From Zasmidium citrigriseum (taxonomy: Eukaryota; Ascomycota; Dothideomycetes; Mycosphaerellales; Mycosphaerellaceae), in NCBI GenBank assembly GCA_002786025.1, contig NHNW01000075.1, positions 1-64,000 of the forward strand: a stretch of DNA of 64,000 nucleotides, given 5' to 3'. The position numbers and the translations under genes are program-made. The notes under the pieces are model-generated. The model saw nothing but the letters and a program-made list of their open reading frames with translations. It did no database searches and was not told the origin of the DNA. This document shows positions 1 to 12,149 of this stretch, one piece after another (position 1 is the first letter of the stretch; every line of letters begins with the position of its first letter).

Positions 1-3000
1 CGGCTATAGCGAAAGGTATAGTCTACATCGTTTAGATATAAGCAGCGCGTATATAGAGAGAACACGCCTTCTAGCCGAGCGGGGTTATTATAGATCGTCT
101 AGGGATTCGTTAATTGCGTTCGTACCCCGGTAGGGTATAAATCGTAGAAGGTGCTAAGCTACCCTAGCGATATAGCGCTATTACGGAAGTTGCATTTAGG
201 AATCGATAGCATACTTCGGAGGATCCCCGACAAAGGTAGGGAACTTGTCTCGTCTAGGTAGGGAACCGATAAAGCTAGACTAGGGTGGAAAGGGGGGGAT
301 ATAATATAATCTACCCGTATTATATAGATGACGGGAATACAAATAGATATAACAAAGGAAAGGAGGAGAAGGTAGAAGTAAACTATATTACTAGTAGACT
401 CGAAGTTAGAGGCTCGATATAAGTAGCAAACAGCCGCTACTATATGTCCCGTCCATGCCCCTATCCTTAATTCCTAGGCCTAAAGTTACCTATGCCTCCC
501 TAAGCTTTAAGCGTTAGAGTACCTATCCTAGGCTAGGCGGATAACCTTGTAGTAGCAATTCGGCGTTGCTTTATTATATTAGCAGATGTAAACATGCTAG
601 ACTAGCTAGGGGCCTATTATGCGATCGACTTCCTTACGACGACGCTATAGATTAGCATAGCGACGAGAGAGATTAGCTTTATACTCCGTCTAGTTTATAA
701 CTATGCTACGGCGGACCCTCTAGCGAACATCCGTCTGCGGCTAGCTAGGGAACGAGTAGGTGCTAGGCGCCGGTATCGCTAGAGGTGGGGTGCCGAGACG
801 GAAGATAGACCGACGACTATCGAAGGCGCGAGGATTAGGCTAGGTGCGGCGGCGTTCTAGATCTTACTACATACTAAGAGTCTAGCGTCCTTGGAAGTCG
901 CTGTTCGCGCGATACTTATTAATAATGCAGGCTTATAGATAAGCATTAGAATAACCCGCTTGAAGGGATAGGTAGATCTCGTTAAGGTTGAAGGCGGGGT
1001 TAGGTTCTCCGTTTCTCTAGTTCTGTGCGCTTATGCGCAGTAGGCGGACGACGGAGATGTTTGGCCGAGTAGTAAGGATGCGGGGCTCGACCGTATCGGC
1101 GTAATACTACTGTCTCTCGGTAGTAGAGGGTAGGCGATGCTAGCGACTAAGGAAGGTCTACTACTACTCGTTTATTATCCGATTGCTATCTTGAGTCTTA
1201 TCGTGTAGTAGATCGTCTAGCTCCTTATCTACATCTATTAGTAGGCGGCGGGTACGAGAAATGTCGCTAATACGGCGCGAGGTAGCTTCTATGTAGGCAA
1301 GATTTCCGCGGCTAGTATAGGCGTTCGAGCATAGATACTCTATCTCTTAACGGAGCTTAGCATGCTCGAGGCGGACAACTTCTTTCAGAGCGCGGATGTC
1401 GCTTATATTAGCGGTGTCGGCGTAGGCGTTCCTCGTACGATAGGCGTTTAGCTTTTAATAAAGCTCTCGCGACTTTAGAGGAAGAAGGCTTGGATCCGTC
1501 GCAAAAGGTGCGAGTCGTAGTGCGACGCGGAGAAGGTTAATATTCGAGTAGCGGCGGGAAGTTATGCTAGCGATAGCCGCTAGGCCCAATTAGGAAATTA
1601 CTATATGTAATCTATTAGAAGCCTTTAGTTCCGGACCCAGTTACTCTAGTAACGACTTCAGATGCACCGACAATCTGCGAGCATTACCTAATAGCGTAGA
1701 GGCGGCGTAGGTACCGGGTAGCGGCGGCTCTAACCTTTTATACTCCGGCGGGGTGCGATCGTGAAAGTAACTAGCTATTCTTAACATTACTTCTCCTATG
1801 GGTGCGAGACGCAGGCAATAGATGTAGGAGCAGCGATTGAGAGGAGGGATAAAGGTTTTTATACTAAAGAGCTCTAAACTAGAAGGTTCGCGGAGAAGAA
1901 GTAGCTATTACTATAAGCTAACTCCTAATCCTTCCGTCCAATTCTCCCTAGCTAAACCCCTTTTCTATTCCTAACACACCCCTTTCAATGCTACTTACTT
2001 AAGACGCAATCTTATCGTACAATGCTATTCTTATAGGCGCTTAAGGCGGCGGCGATTAGCCTATACGGTACGACTCTAATCCTTAGTAACCCGATTGTTC
2101 TCGGGCCTCTCTTATCGAAGTGGGCTATCTAGACCGGCGCGGCCGCGGCGAGTGTTCCTTCCTTATATATTAAGCCGACGAACTTAGGCATTAATCTAAG
2201 TAGCTTACTAGTTCGGAGGGTTTGGGAATAGTCTGTTAACGCTATCGATAGTAATAGTAATGAAGTTAGTGTTAACAGGAAGCTATAGACTATAAGTAGT
2301 ACTATTAGTGCGGCTAGCGGTGTCGTTACGATAGCCGAAACAATAGATGGAGCGGCGAGAGTCGTAGTAGCTAGGAGGGTAATAGGTGCGGCGGTTCTCG
2401 AGTTCTCGCTATAGATTAACATCCTAGCGAAGGCGGGCATTTCCTATAATAGTATGCTCGTTAAGGATGCGCTCCTATAGAGTAACATCTCGTTAAAGCA
2501 AATCTAGATTAGTATAGATCTCGGCGATGTTAAAGCGAGGACCTCGATCGTCGTCGCGCTGTCCTCTAGCGCCTACGTCTAGAAGGCGGAAGATCTAAAT
2601 CTATAGACGGGCGGCTCGTAGTCTCGGCTCTACTACCCGGATTATATAATCGCTAGTAATAGCGGTTGGGACCACCGTCCTTCCTAGGTGAGCGGCGAGG
2701 TAGCTACGGACAAAGGCGTCTATAATGTCCGACATTCTGTTCTCTTCGCCGACTAGCGTGGAGCGTATCTAATCCCGGTCTGACTCTAGATGTTTAATAA
2801 GGTTCTCGATGTTACGGACTCGCTATCGGCGAGCTTCTTGCTCTTAACCGCTATTTATAGGCAGGCTAAGGATGTAGTTACGCTCTAGTTAGAGCTCTTT
2901 AGACTTAGTTTCCAAAACCGACTCGATAGCCTCGAGATCCGACATCTTGGCGGATGTACAGAATGGCTTAATAGCGTGGAGTTCGGAAGTAGTAGCTAGT

Positions 3001-3900
3001 ACAACGACGTTCTTTGCCGACAGGCGGAGGCGCAGATTAAGTTGTCGCTTGAAAGTGTCGGTTGTCGCGCGCGGTAGAAGGTAGGCTAAGTTTACGAGGA
3101 ATATAGGGAGTTATGTACAGTTGGCGCTATTCCTAATGCGGAAGTTGCGGCTTATAACTACCTTAGAGGACCGCTTTATGTTCCTTACTCCTTCCCTTCA
3201 CTTATTGCTACAGTCGCAATTCTAGGAGTGCTCGCGGACGGCTAGTATCTATCTGTTGCCGGGATTATAGCCGGTTCTCTACTATTAGGCGTTCGCACCC
3301 CGCTAGGGTATAAACGTAAAAGTATAGGAATTGTCGATATTAGGATTGACTAGGGGCATGCGGAGGTCTAGCATGTAATAAAGATGTCGTAGATAGCGAT
3401 GAAAGGCGTGTACGTATAGCCTATCGTCTATCTATAAGGAGTATATCGAGGAAGATAAAGACGGCGACTAGGACTACGAGCTAGCGCGGAAGCGAAAGCC
3501 TACATCGTATAAGAGCACCCCGTCCAAGATAGCCGCTCTATCCACCCTAAAGACCCTACATTTCTCGAAGACGAAGTATCCGTAGTGCTCTACTTGGAGG
3601 CAACTACTTCAAATCCGGCAACTTCGGCTTACACGCGATCTAGGGAGTAATAGGTTTCTAAAAGCACATAGGCCTTAGTTACAAGGCCGATGTAATAAAC
3701 AGAGTAAACAAGCAAGAGTTTTCGAAGAAAATCTAGCTAGTCGTACCTCTAGTACCCTTCCCTTTCTTTAGAGCTTAGCTACGGGAGGCTTAACTGCGGA
3801 TGAGCGATACCTAGCTTAGCAAATCGTAGGTCTTCTTCCTTAAGATTATTATCTTCCGGTTTATCCTTATCTTCGGCCTTAAATAGTCGCGGCTAATTAG
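1..3900. other. RIPed sequence of uncertain origin
   Basis: No recognisable transposon domain was identified here. Between about 1150 and 1450 the minus strand gives a charged, heptad-like stretch (for example ALKEVVRLEHAKLR, then SRTRRLLIDVDKELDDLL) that could be coiled coil, but the plus strand is also fairly open over the same bases, so the coding strand is undecided. A short motif at 116-145 and 3289-3317 brackets the stretch and recurs inside the Gypsy element. Confidence 0.4.
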
Positions 3901-3959
3901 CTTTAGCGACATTAGGGGTAGGATTATTAGCATTCTCTTCTATCGTACGGAATAGGTAG

Positions 3960-4960
3960 ACAACCTTCTTAAGAAGATAGTACGTAAAGGTCCTATCCAT
4001 CTCGGTGCTATCCAGTTCTTCTAGTAGATAGGAATATAGTCGCTCCGGCTTAGAGAAGCTAGTTACGTCCCTTTCCCTAATACGAAATAGGCCTTTCTAG
4101 CGGAAGGATAGCTTGTCGGATTTATTGTACTTGTCTTCGGCACGATATATAAGAACCGTGTCGCTAGGCTGGAATTCCTCGAAGCTAACCTTGTTGCGAC
4201 TATCGTAGTATTGCTTCGCAGTAGCCTTTATCCGCTTCTAACGAGCCTGAAGTTCCTTAAGTAATCCTTCCATTCGCTAGAGTTGTTTAGCACGATACTA
4301 TAGAAGTGTTCCGCGGTTACGAACTACTCCCTAATCTCGAATAGTAGTAGTAGGGTATTCGACTTCGATAGGCAGTACTACTTTATGCCCGAACATAATA
4401 GTATAGGGGGATTGGCTAGTTCGACTATTAGTTGTCGTTCGATCCGCCTAGGCAACAGTAGGAACCTATTTCCTCCATCTAGTTAGGGTGCCACTCGTAA
4501 GTTTAGTAAGGGCATCTAGCAATAGCCGATGTCTAACTTTAACTTAGGCATTCGAATAGGGATTGTATAGGGAAATGCGAACTCTCTTAATGCCTAGGCT
4601 AGCAAGCAGACGAGCTACTTTACTAGCGTGCTACTTCGCATTATTAAGAATGATCTCTAGAGGGGTTCCATATCGGCAGAAGACATCGGTATATAGCTAG
4701 TCGGCGATAATCCAGGCAGTTACTTTCTTAGAAGAATAGTTAACATACTTAACTTCGATCCATCCGCTAAGTGCCTCCCTTACTACGAGTAGACACCTAT
4801 AGGTATCAATATGGATAGGATCTATAGCCTACCTTTCGCTAACGAAGTTCTACATAGTTAGGCGGAGTTTAGCTAGCCGAGGGTGTCTATTCCGGTAGTT
4901 GTATGGACCGTATAATTTGAAATGCTTAGAGTAAGATAGATATAGTCCTTCCTACTAGTA
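3960..4960 (-). pseudogene. Integrase core remnant of the Gypsy element
   Basis: On the minus strand between about 4900 and 4300 the rve integrase pattern can be followed: IDPIHIDTYRCLLVVREALSG, then WIEVKYVNY and SSKKVTAWIIAD. It continues with YGTPLEIILNNAK and IKRVRISLYNPYSNA, matching the DNG and SPYHPQ(A/S)NG positions with RIP-type changes. A C-terminal stretch to about 4095 (DTVLIYRAEDKYNKSDKLSFR) fits the Gypsy post-integrase module. Acidic catalytic residues are partly altered. Confidence 0.8.
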
Positions 4961-5359
4961 CCTCCGCTAGATCATATTAAACATAATGTTAGTACTACGG
5001 TAGCTATTCTTCTCGTAGAAGGTATATAAGATCTAGTCCTATATATAGAGTTGGTCTATAATACGCTATAATAGAGTATGCTTGTAGGGTTGCCGGAACA
5101 AGATACCGCCTTAGACTACGAACTTCCTCGACTACAATACTAGTATATAGTATCGCTAGCGTGTTATTCCTCGCGGGCGGCGGCGTTTAGCTATAATCTA
5201 GGCTAGCTATTAGGAAGTCTTATTATAATGCTCTAGGTAATTAAGAATGCTAGCATCCTCCTACGGAGGATTGGTTCGCTACACCGGGTACGTAAGGTAG
5301 AAGTCGTCGTCGATTATAGCCTTAACATCCTCTTCCTCTGCTAGCTCCTCGTAATCTTG

Positions 5360-5770
5360 TTCCGTAGCTAGCTTGCGAGATAGGCTATTAGGAGCAGAAT
5401 GTTTAGTCCTAGGCATATGTCGAACTTCGAAGGTAAATAGTCGAATCCAAGCAATCTATCTAGTAATAGCTGCATTCGGCAGATCCGATAAAGCCTTATT
5501 AAGCTAATGCATTAGCGTGTTAGTATCTACTTCCAAGATAAAGTAGACACTAAACAACTATAGCTTTAGTTTCCGTAATGCTTTTAGCACTCTAAGGCAT
5601 TCGCGTTTTCTAGCATTATGCTTCTACTTAGGAGGACTAAAAAGGCTAGATTCGAACTGGACTAGATGTCGAACTTTAGGGTTCTTCGGATCGCATTATA
5701 TAAGGACTACTCTAAAACCTTCGCTAGAAGCATTAACTATAAGTACGATACCTCCTCCTTCCTTAGAGTA
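5360..5770 (-). pseudogene. RNase H-like remnant of the Gypsy element
   Basis: Following the minus strand from about 5750 down gives INASSEGFRVVLI-like sequence. Next come CDPKNPKVRHLVQFES, FSPPKQKHNARKRECL and LFSVYFILEVDTNTL. The stretch ends with a FTFEVRHMPRTKHSA-type tail at about 5400. This is the Gypsy RNase H-like domain ending in the conserved VxHVPGxKxxxADxLSR motif. Several Trp/Gln positions are stops. Confidence 0.8.
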
Positions 5771-5959
5771 GTCGATTGACTTTAAAGCTAGAGCTTCGAC
5801 GAGGAGACGAGCAATAGTATCCTTAGCATCCTAATGCTTCTATTCCTAGACAAACTCCGCATCCTTCCGTAGGAGTTAGAAGAGCGGCTTTCCTCGAATA
5901 GCTAGTTTAGGCACCCAGATCCGGAAGTACACAACTAGTCCTATCTAGATCCTAACATC

Positions 5960-6960
5960 CTTCTAGCAAGTAGGGGTAGGCTATTCTAGTATCTTTCGCA
6001 CTCGTACTATATTAGGGTGGCGACCAAACTTATTAGTTACATAGCCTACAATCTTAACCTTCTTGCAAAGAAGTTGGAGCTTCTTCCTAGCTATAGTATA
6101 ACCGGCACGTTCTAGATCCGTAAGGACTTCATCGATTGCTATAATGTGTTTAACGACGAATCTCCGTAGGCTAGGCTTAATATGTTCCCTATTGTAATCG
6201 GTCTTCGGGCCCTTAACGCTAATGTCGTCTAGAAAAGGCCGAGCTCGATAGGAGATATAGGCTATTAGCACTTAAGTAATAGCTCTCACGAACTAAGCAA
6301 CTAAGTTTGTAGCTCCTTACGGAAGAGTAGTCTGTCGGAACAATCCAAGTAGTATATCGAAAGCCGTAATGTCTCTACAGGATTCATATAGAGTAACCTA
6401 ATTATATCTAGAGAAGATGTCGATTAAGCTCGCTATCTTGCACCTAGCAAAGTCTTCCGAGAAGCTGTTAGTGTTAGGGGGTAAGTTAGCATCCCGAATA
6501 GTAACCTTATTAATCTTAATAGTAGCATTAATAAGCCGATAGGTCCTCTCCGGCCTGGTGGACTTCTTCCCAACTAGGAAGTAGGGATTCCGATAGCTCG
6601 AGTAGCTGGATTCGATCGTCTGCGCTTTAAGCCGTTCGCGAATCATGCCTTTAACTATAGACCGAAGTGATAGGTTTAAACGGAAGCCCGGGTGTTGCTA
6701 TAGCGTATGCGGTATCGTCCGAATATACTGTAGTCCAATTACTTCTTCCCGAATTCGTCCTAAATGCTTAAAGTTGTAGGCTATAGTAGCTTCTCTATTA
6801 TAGAGCATCTCGTAGATTATTTCTAGTTCTAGAGGGAGTAGGTCCATGCTAATTTCGATAGCATCTAGACGTTCCTAGGTTAGCTAGCTTCCTTTAGGAA
6901 TGTTGGAAAATTTCTTGATTAGATATTTCCTATCGAATTTGCTAGTTCCCGGGGGAAGTG
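5960..6960 (-). pseudogene. Reverse transcriptase remnant of the Gypsy element
   Basis: Two minus-strand stretches are diagnostic. At 6398-6646 the words YRNPYFLV, YRLINATIKIN and ANLPPN..SFSEDFA are followed by IDIFSRYN, where the next codon is a stop in place of the usual Gln. At 5981-6271 the frame continues with RPFLDDISVKGPKTDYN, then HI.AIDEVLTDLERAGYTIA and VGYVTNKFGRHPN, typical of the RT thumb/connection of fungal Ty3/Gypsy polyproteins. The YxDD catalytic box region falls between the two stretches and is broken. Confidence 0.85.
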
Positions 6961-7799
6961 TTACTTTATAGGCTAGGCAATCGTCTCGCTAGGTAAGGGA
7001 TCCACCGGGTTTTGATCCGTTAGTTCTCGAACCATCTTCCTTAATAGGGCGAACTTTCTTAGCTTTCCGTTTGTATATAGTGTACACATCGGTAGTTATA
7101 CTAACAGGCGGGCGTATATAAGCTTGCCTCCTTAATCTTCGAGCCGCTTTGTTAATGGTTGCGGCGAGGAGAATACCCTTAACATTATCGTTATCCTAAT
7201 CCTCGATATGGAGAAATCTAGCTTTAGCGATGTTAGGCAGTAATTCTACGGCGGTAGTAACGTTAGGGTGAGAATTTTTAACTCCCCTCCCCTTTTCAAA
7301 TACCGCGAACGCGGATGCTAAAGATTGTGAAGGTAGAGAATCTAATCCGGGAGCGTAATAGTTGATTCCCGCGTTCGTACCCCGGTAGGGTGTAAACGTT
7401 AAAAACTTAGGTTCTCCGTTAATCTCGGGGCGTAAGCCCTTTAGAGGATCCTAAGATCCTTAGGAATCCGAAGATCTATTACAAATACTATCCTAATAGA
7501 TAGTATATGCTCCTACTAAGATAGGGGAGACCGGCGTAGGTATCGATTCCCCTACAATTTTAGGGTTGGCCTAGGACTACGAAGGATATCGTCCGTCCGC
7601 TTATACCTAGTTATAGTAGCTTGGATTCCCGTAAAGTGAACGGAGTTCCCTCGTCTATCGGCAATAGTTCCCTCCCATGTACTATTGTTATAGTTGACGC
7701 TAGTTAGCCGGACCTTCTAGTACTAGGGGCGTCCTAGAATAAAGGGTGTAGATAGGGAAACCGAGACTAAGAAATCCTAGAAGAAGGTAATGCCGTGTA

Positions 7800-7990
7800 C
7801 TATAATCTTTAGGGCGCGAGTAACTCTACTAAACTAGCAGGGCCCGCTAGTACCGCTTATGTTAATGTTTACATTACCTATAATAGGAAGCCTAAGCTGG
7901 GAAGCTAGTTTGTAGCTTATAATGTAGCCTTTAGATCCTTCATCAATTAAAGTACGGACTATGTGCTCGATATAGCTAACTGTAGCTATT
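7800..7990 (-). pseudogene. Retropepsin-like remnant of the Gypsy element
   Basis: On the minus strand near 7960-7870 the reading LIDEGSKGYIISYKLASQL appears, followed by RLPI. This fits the aspartic protease core of fungal Gypsy elements (LID-x-G-S/A-x-x-x-hydrophobic-I, then LA..L.LP). It lies between the gag-like and reverse transcriptase parts. The stretch is short and interrupted, so only the family, not activity, can be claimed. Confidence 0.6.
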
Positions 7991-9852
7991 ACCTAGGGGC
8001 TGGGAGCTAAGACTAAATTAGTAGTAACGCTAGAAAGATTAATTTTGGCGCTATCCTTGTATAGCTTACTAGCCTCGGGCGGTCCGGAGAATCTTATGTC
8101 TTCTTACAGAAGTTGAACGGCTATGGACATACGCTAGTTAGGTGAATCAACTTGCACTATAGCGCTCGTCTATAGTGTCTCCCTATACTTTTTAAGCTCA
8201 TCCATGAACTCGGAGTTGTTAAGGATTCTCTATAACTAGTACTTCGCAAAGGTGGCGTTGTAAGTTATTATATTACTAACGGTAACATTAAGAGGGGCAT
8301 TTATTACCTGTTTGCTCTAGAATAGCTTGTTATTCCTACCACTATAGGCGCGGACGTAATATGGAAATGCTTTACTCTTAGGCTTACCTCGGCGAGCGGC
8401 AACTAGCGCATTAAGAGGTGCGGTATCCTTAAACTTATTATTACCCCTGTCTGTTATAGACTCGTCTCGTTAGGAGTAGTTCTAGTCTACGGTCTAAGTC
8501 TATGTCGGAGAATCCTTAGTTACATCCTTAACCCTAGGCTAAAGTTCCGGTCTACGAAGTTAGTCTTAGGATTCGGGAAGGTTAGCGATAGGGGTGTTGT
8601 TAGTACGAAGCTACCGAGTCTTAGCTGCTAAGGATTATTTACGTTCCTTGTTCTTAAGAATTCCAGTAGGTGCAAATCGCGTTTTCGGAGCCGAGCTTAC
8701 TTTCTCCTATAAGCGGGTAGTAGCATTAGAGTAGTAACCTCCATCTAGTAAGTATTTAGGAGTAATATAGAAGGATCCATGTTTATACTAATCGAAGGCA
8801 TCCGTAGCTTCTTCGATAATCTTAGAGCGTTGTATATACTAGAAGGTAGGATTATACGGTTCCTTAGATTCGCTAACCCCGGCGAAGTAGACCTTGGCCG
8901 ACGATAACGTAGGTAGCGCTATAGGAGTTGAAGTGGAGTTTCTAGTAATGGAGCTATTATTACTTCTCTATTTAGCTAGAAACTTATTAGCATTGGTTCC
9001 CGTAAAGGCAATCTTCTTAGTAGGCCATTCTATTCGAATAGCTAGTAGCATGCTATATAGCTTTAGCTTAGTTCTGTCCCATCGCTATGTTATAGACTTC
9101 GGGTTGTAGCTACCCTTAGGTCCCAAGTACTACTTATTGTCTAGTAGATAGTAGTAACCGGCATTAAGGAATATCTTAAACATCTTATAGGTAGCTCTAG
9201 TGTAACTAGGCTTATCGTAGTTCTAGCACTTGTCGGCTATAGTAGGACCTATTGGAGGAGCTTTCCTCTACTATATAGCAAAGACTCTAGTATTATACCT
9301 ACCGGAGATATTTCTTATCTAATCCGTAGCTTAAGGGTTGAGTAGCATTACCCTACTTAGGTACTAGCGTTGCATTATAGCGATTTCCATGCGATGAAGC
9401 CGATCGGTAAGTAAGCTAATCTTAGCATCATAAGAAGCCGGAGTAACATTCGAAATGTAAGATAAGCTAATATCTAATATAGGTTGTCTGTCTTCGACAG
9501 ACTTCTACAAAGTCCTTATTTGTATAGTCGTCTCCTTCTAGGCAAGGTTGTACCCTTCATTCCCTTCGATTAGGCGTATAGCTTCGTCGAAGATCTTGTC
9601 GAATTCCCGGAAGCTGTATTCGCGTAAGAGGTACAGGTTGAACTTCTAATATAGCTTTCGCTACAACTAATTAGGAAGTCCTTGGAGGAATAGTCGGGTG
9701 CGAGAGTTGTCTTCCATGTCTGCCTTCTTAATTTTCTTACTCGCAGTAATAAACTAGCGGTAGTAGCTAGACAAGTTATCTCCTATGGAACGATTGGTAC
9801 CGGCAAGTTATTCTAGATACTAGCGGGTTCCAAGGAGTATAAAGGCATCGGT

Positions 9853-10092
9853 CTAGGCAAATTCGCGAGCAACCTCGATGCGGAACTTCTTATAATCCCT
9901 ATCTTCGTACCCTGGAACTCGAGTAACACGCGGGCGAGTTAGTAGATCGGTGTTTAGTCGGAAGCGAGACAACTTCTTAACATTAGTTAAGTTAGGGTTG
10001 TACTTAGTAATTAAATTGTCGAAACGATCGATGAAGGTAGAGACGTTCTTCCTATCGAAGAGAGGATTCTTACTCGAGCCTAGTATAGGCAT
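9853..10092 (-). pseudogene. Gag-like fragment of the Gypsy element
   Basis: A 79-codon open stretch lies at the 5' end of the minus-strand element. It has the capsid-like pattern FDRKNVSTFIDRFDNL followed by VPGYEDRDYKKFR, resembling Gag of fungal Ty3/Gypsy elements (ligand word, 'F..+Y..L', then PGY..RDW). The expected Trp after RD reads Tyr, as C-to-T change would give. It sits about 2 kb upstream of the protease remnant, as expected. No CCHC knuckle was found. Confidence 0.6.
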
Positions 10093-10559
10093 TTTAGGCC
10101 GTAAGTTGGGGAGAACTAAAGCTAGTTGCTAGATAATAGCCTAAGGATCGGCCTGCTAAGTAGCGCTAGTAGAAGACCTAGTAGCCTAGCTGCTTCCTCC
10201 GCTATTGCTATTGTTAGCGTTAGCGGTAGTAATAGGAGTAGCTATCTAGGAACGATAAGATCTTCCGTAGTTAAGAAGTAAAGGGCGTGGAGTAGGGACT
10301 CTAGAAGTAGTACTTACACTCGCTCTAGTTAGCGACTATTCCGAGGTAGGAGTCTCAACCTCTTTAGAGCTAGAAGACCTGTCGGTAGCAGATACCTTTA
10401 GCTTAGAAGGACTAAGGTCTACTAGTATGTTACGAAACTTAGGATTAGCGTTAGGGTCTTCCTATCTTAAAGGTTGATTAATAGGAGACTCTTCTCCCGA
10501 CCTAGACTCTTGTAGCGGCGAGCTGCTTATAAGAGGTAACTTGGATCTACTTAAACTAC

Positions 10560-11803
10560 TTCCTCTAGTAAAGTATATAGCAGAAGGCAGTTGGTCCTAG
10601 GGGCTAGTAGTTGGAATCCTAGTAGTAGATCGTTCGCACCCCGGCGGGGTGTAAAAGCAAGATGTAAGGATTTGTTACTTGTATAGTAACACGAGGGGTA
10701 CAAATTGGACACGAAAGCGTCCTTATCAATCAAAACAGACAGAAGCAATGTTTTTGTAAGGGTTTTACAACTTAAGTAACAACAGGACATAGCCTTAAGC
10801 CGAGTATAGCAACAGGGTGTAGATATAGATAGGTAGATATAAATTAAACAGTTTGAATAGCAAGTATGTAATAGAAAGTAAGGATACAGATATGTGCAGT
10901 ACAAAGTAATGTACAAGGGCAGTGCTAGTTGTAGTGCGGGTGTGGTGCTAGTAACGAGTTCGCTGTTACTAGAAGTAAGAGGTACTAATTGATAGTAGTC
11001 CTTCTTAGCGAGGTCCGGAGGTAAGGCTACATATTAATGCTTCCTCGCCCAAGCGCACAGGCCTAATAGCTATTACTATGTTAGGCAGCTGCGATTCAGT
11101 TAGCGGCTTCGATCTAGAGTAACAAACCTTGTTCTAGGGATCGTAGCCTTGCGAGTAGTTACCCCTTTCTAAGCCTCTACCTAGAACGACTCTTCCAAAT
11201 GCCTTATCCTATAGCGGTTTCGAATCTTAATAGTCCGAAGGTAGTTGAGTCGGGGCGTAATCTCGGCCATCCGTAGATAGTATCCAATTTTAACAAAGGA
11301 GAGCATGTTGCCGAGGGCAGTTGTCGTATTCGCGAGAAGTAGTTGTTAGGGTTTCCGCTATGCCTACTTCCGCCGAGTAGTAAAGCATAGCGTTGCCCTT
11401 CTAGTTTCCTAAGGTTTCGAGTGTTCGTATAGTGTATGTTCGAGCTTCGCCTATTAGATGCGTCCACCTAATAATATAATCTCCGGTTTTCCGTATGTGC
11501 CTATTTCGTTTAACTAACTATAGACTCGAGCCTGTTTCTGTAGCCGAACTGTTGTATCTGTTGTTCTATAGTGCTAGGTTGTTCGTGCCGAAGCTCCTAT
11601 ATGCCGAATGTCGTGTGTATCGTGTTTCTTATGTTCTTATATCTTTCCTTAATATAGCTACGCTAGCGTTGCTCTTGTAAATGCTCTTGCTTATGTCGAA
11701 TCTGTCGGAGTGCGGTTTCGCGAGGGCGCATTGTCGAATGCTCGAAGGTTGGAAGTCGGAAGAAGACGGGTATGTCTTCTACCCTCGTACTAACTACTAA
11801 AAA
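10560..11803. other. Moderately RIPed spacer between elements
   Basis: This segment keeps more CpA and TpG than its surroundings. Short frames at 10551-10916 (minus), 11204-11467 (minus) and 11495-11680 (plus) have no recognisable domain and look like chance openings. I see no gene here. Confidence 0.5.
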
Positions 11804-12147
11804 TATAACCCGGCGCCTATAGACTAACCCACCCATAGTCGCTAAGTAGGTAATAGAGCTAAAGAGGGGTTACAGGCGATAGATCTTAATAGAGGGTGTA
11901 ACATAGCTCCATTAGTAGGTTCGGATGTACGGAGGTATTCGTATATGTAGAGGTACTTCCGGAGGAAGCTATGAAAGAAGAGAAGAAGTTTAGTGTACAG
12001 GATTTCACTATATCTATCTGTGTGGCATAATGTACAAGAAGCTAGTCGTGTGTGTGTAAAGCAGGTGTCGTGATAATAATAAAGGTGCTCGCAGCTCGGA
12101 GGTTGAAGGTAGGCGCTAGCAGCCTCGGCATTTGCCGCAGAAGCTAG
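11804..12147 (+). repeat. 344-bp repeat, copy A (least mutated)
   Basis: This segment recurs inverted at 16033-16375 over its full length. Its right half, extended to 12165, recurs directly at 16898-17083. Copy A keeps CpA and TpG at most places where the other two have TpA, so it is the least RIP-altered copy. It starts TATAACCCGGCGCC. Its position at the edge of the hAT transposase remnant makes it either a long terminal inverted repeat or an independent inserted repeat. Confidence 0.85.
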
Positions 12148-12149
12148 CT

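Larger units (their letters stand above)
3900..10560 (-). mobile_element. Ty3/Gypsy LTR retrotransposon, RIP-inactivated
   Basis: Read on the minus strand, the order is gag-like, retropepsin, reverse transcriptase, RNase H, integrase, which is the Ty3/Gypsy order. Each part keeps recognisable family motifs although many stops interrupt it, mostly where Trp or Gln is expected. The limits are approximate. I could not define a clear LTR pair; a short hairpin-like motif near 3289, 7371 and 10631 is reported separately. The element cannot encode functional protein as it stands. Confidence 0.85.

Noticed and set aside
2129..2440. 103-codon hydrophobic open frame on the minus strand
   Set aside because: It is Ala/Leu/Thr-rich without family features, lies in RIPed DNA and fits a composition artefact.
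116..10656. 27-bp motif as a tRNA T-arm or tRNA gene
   Set aside because: GTTCG is followed by YACCCCGG, but no acceptor, D or anticodon arm can be folded around any copy.
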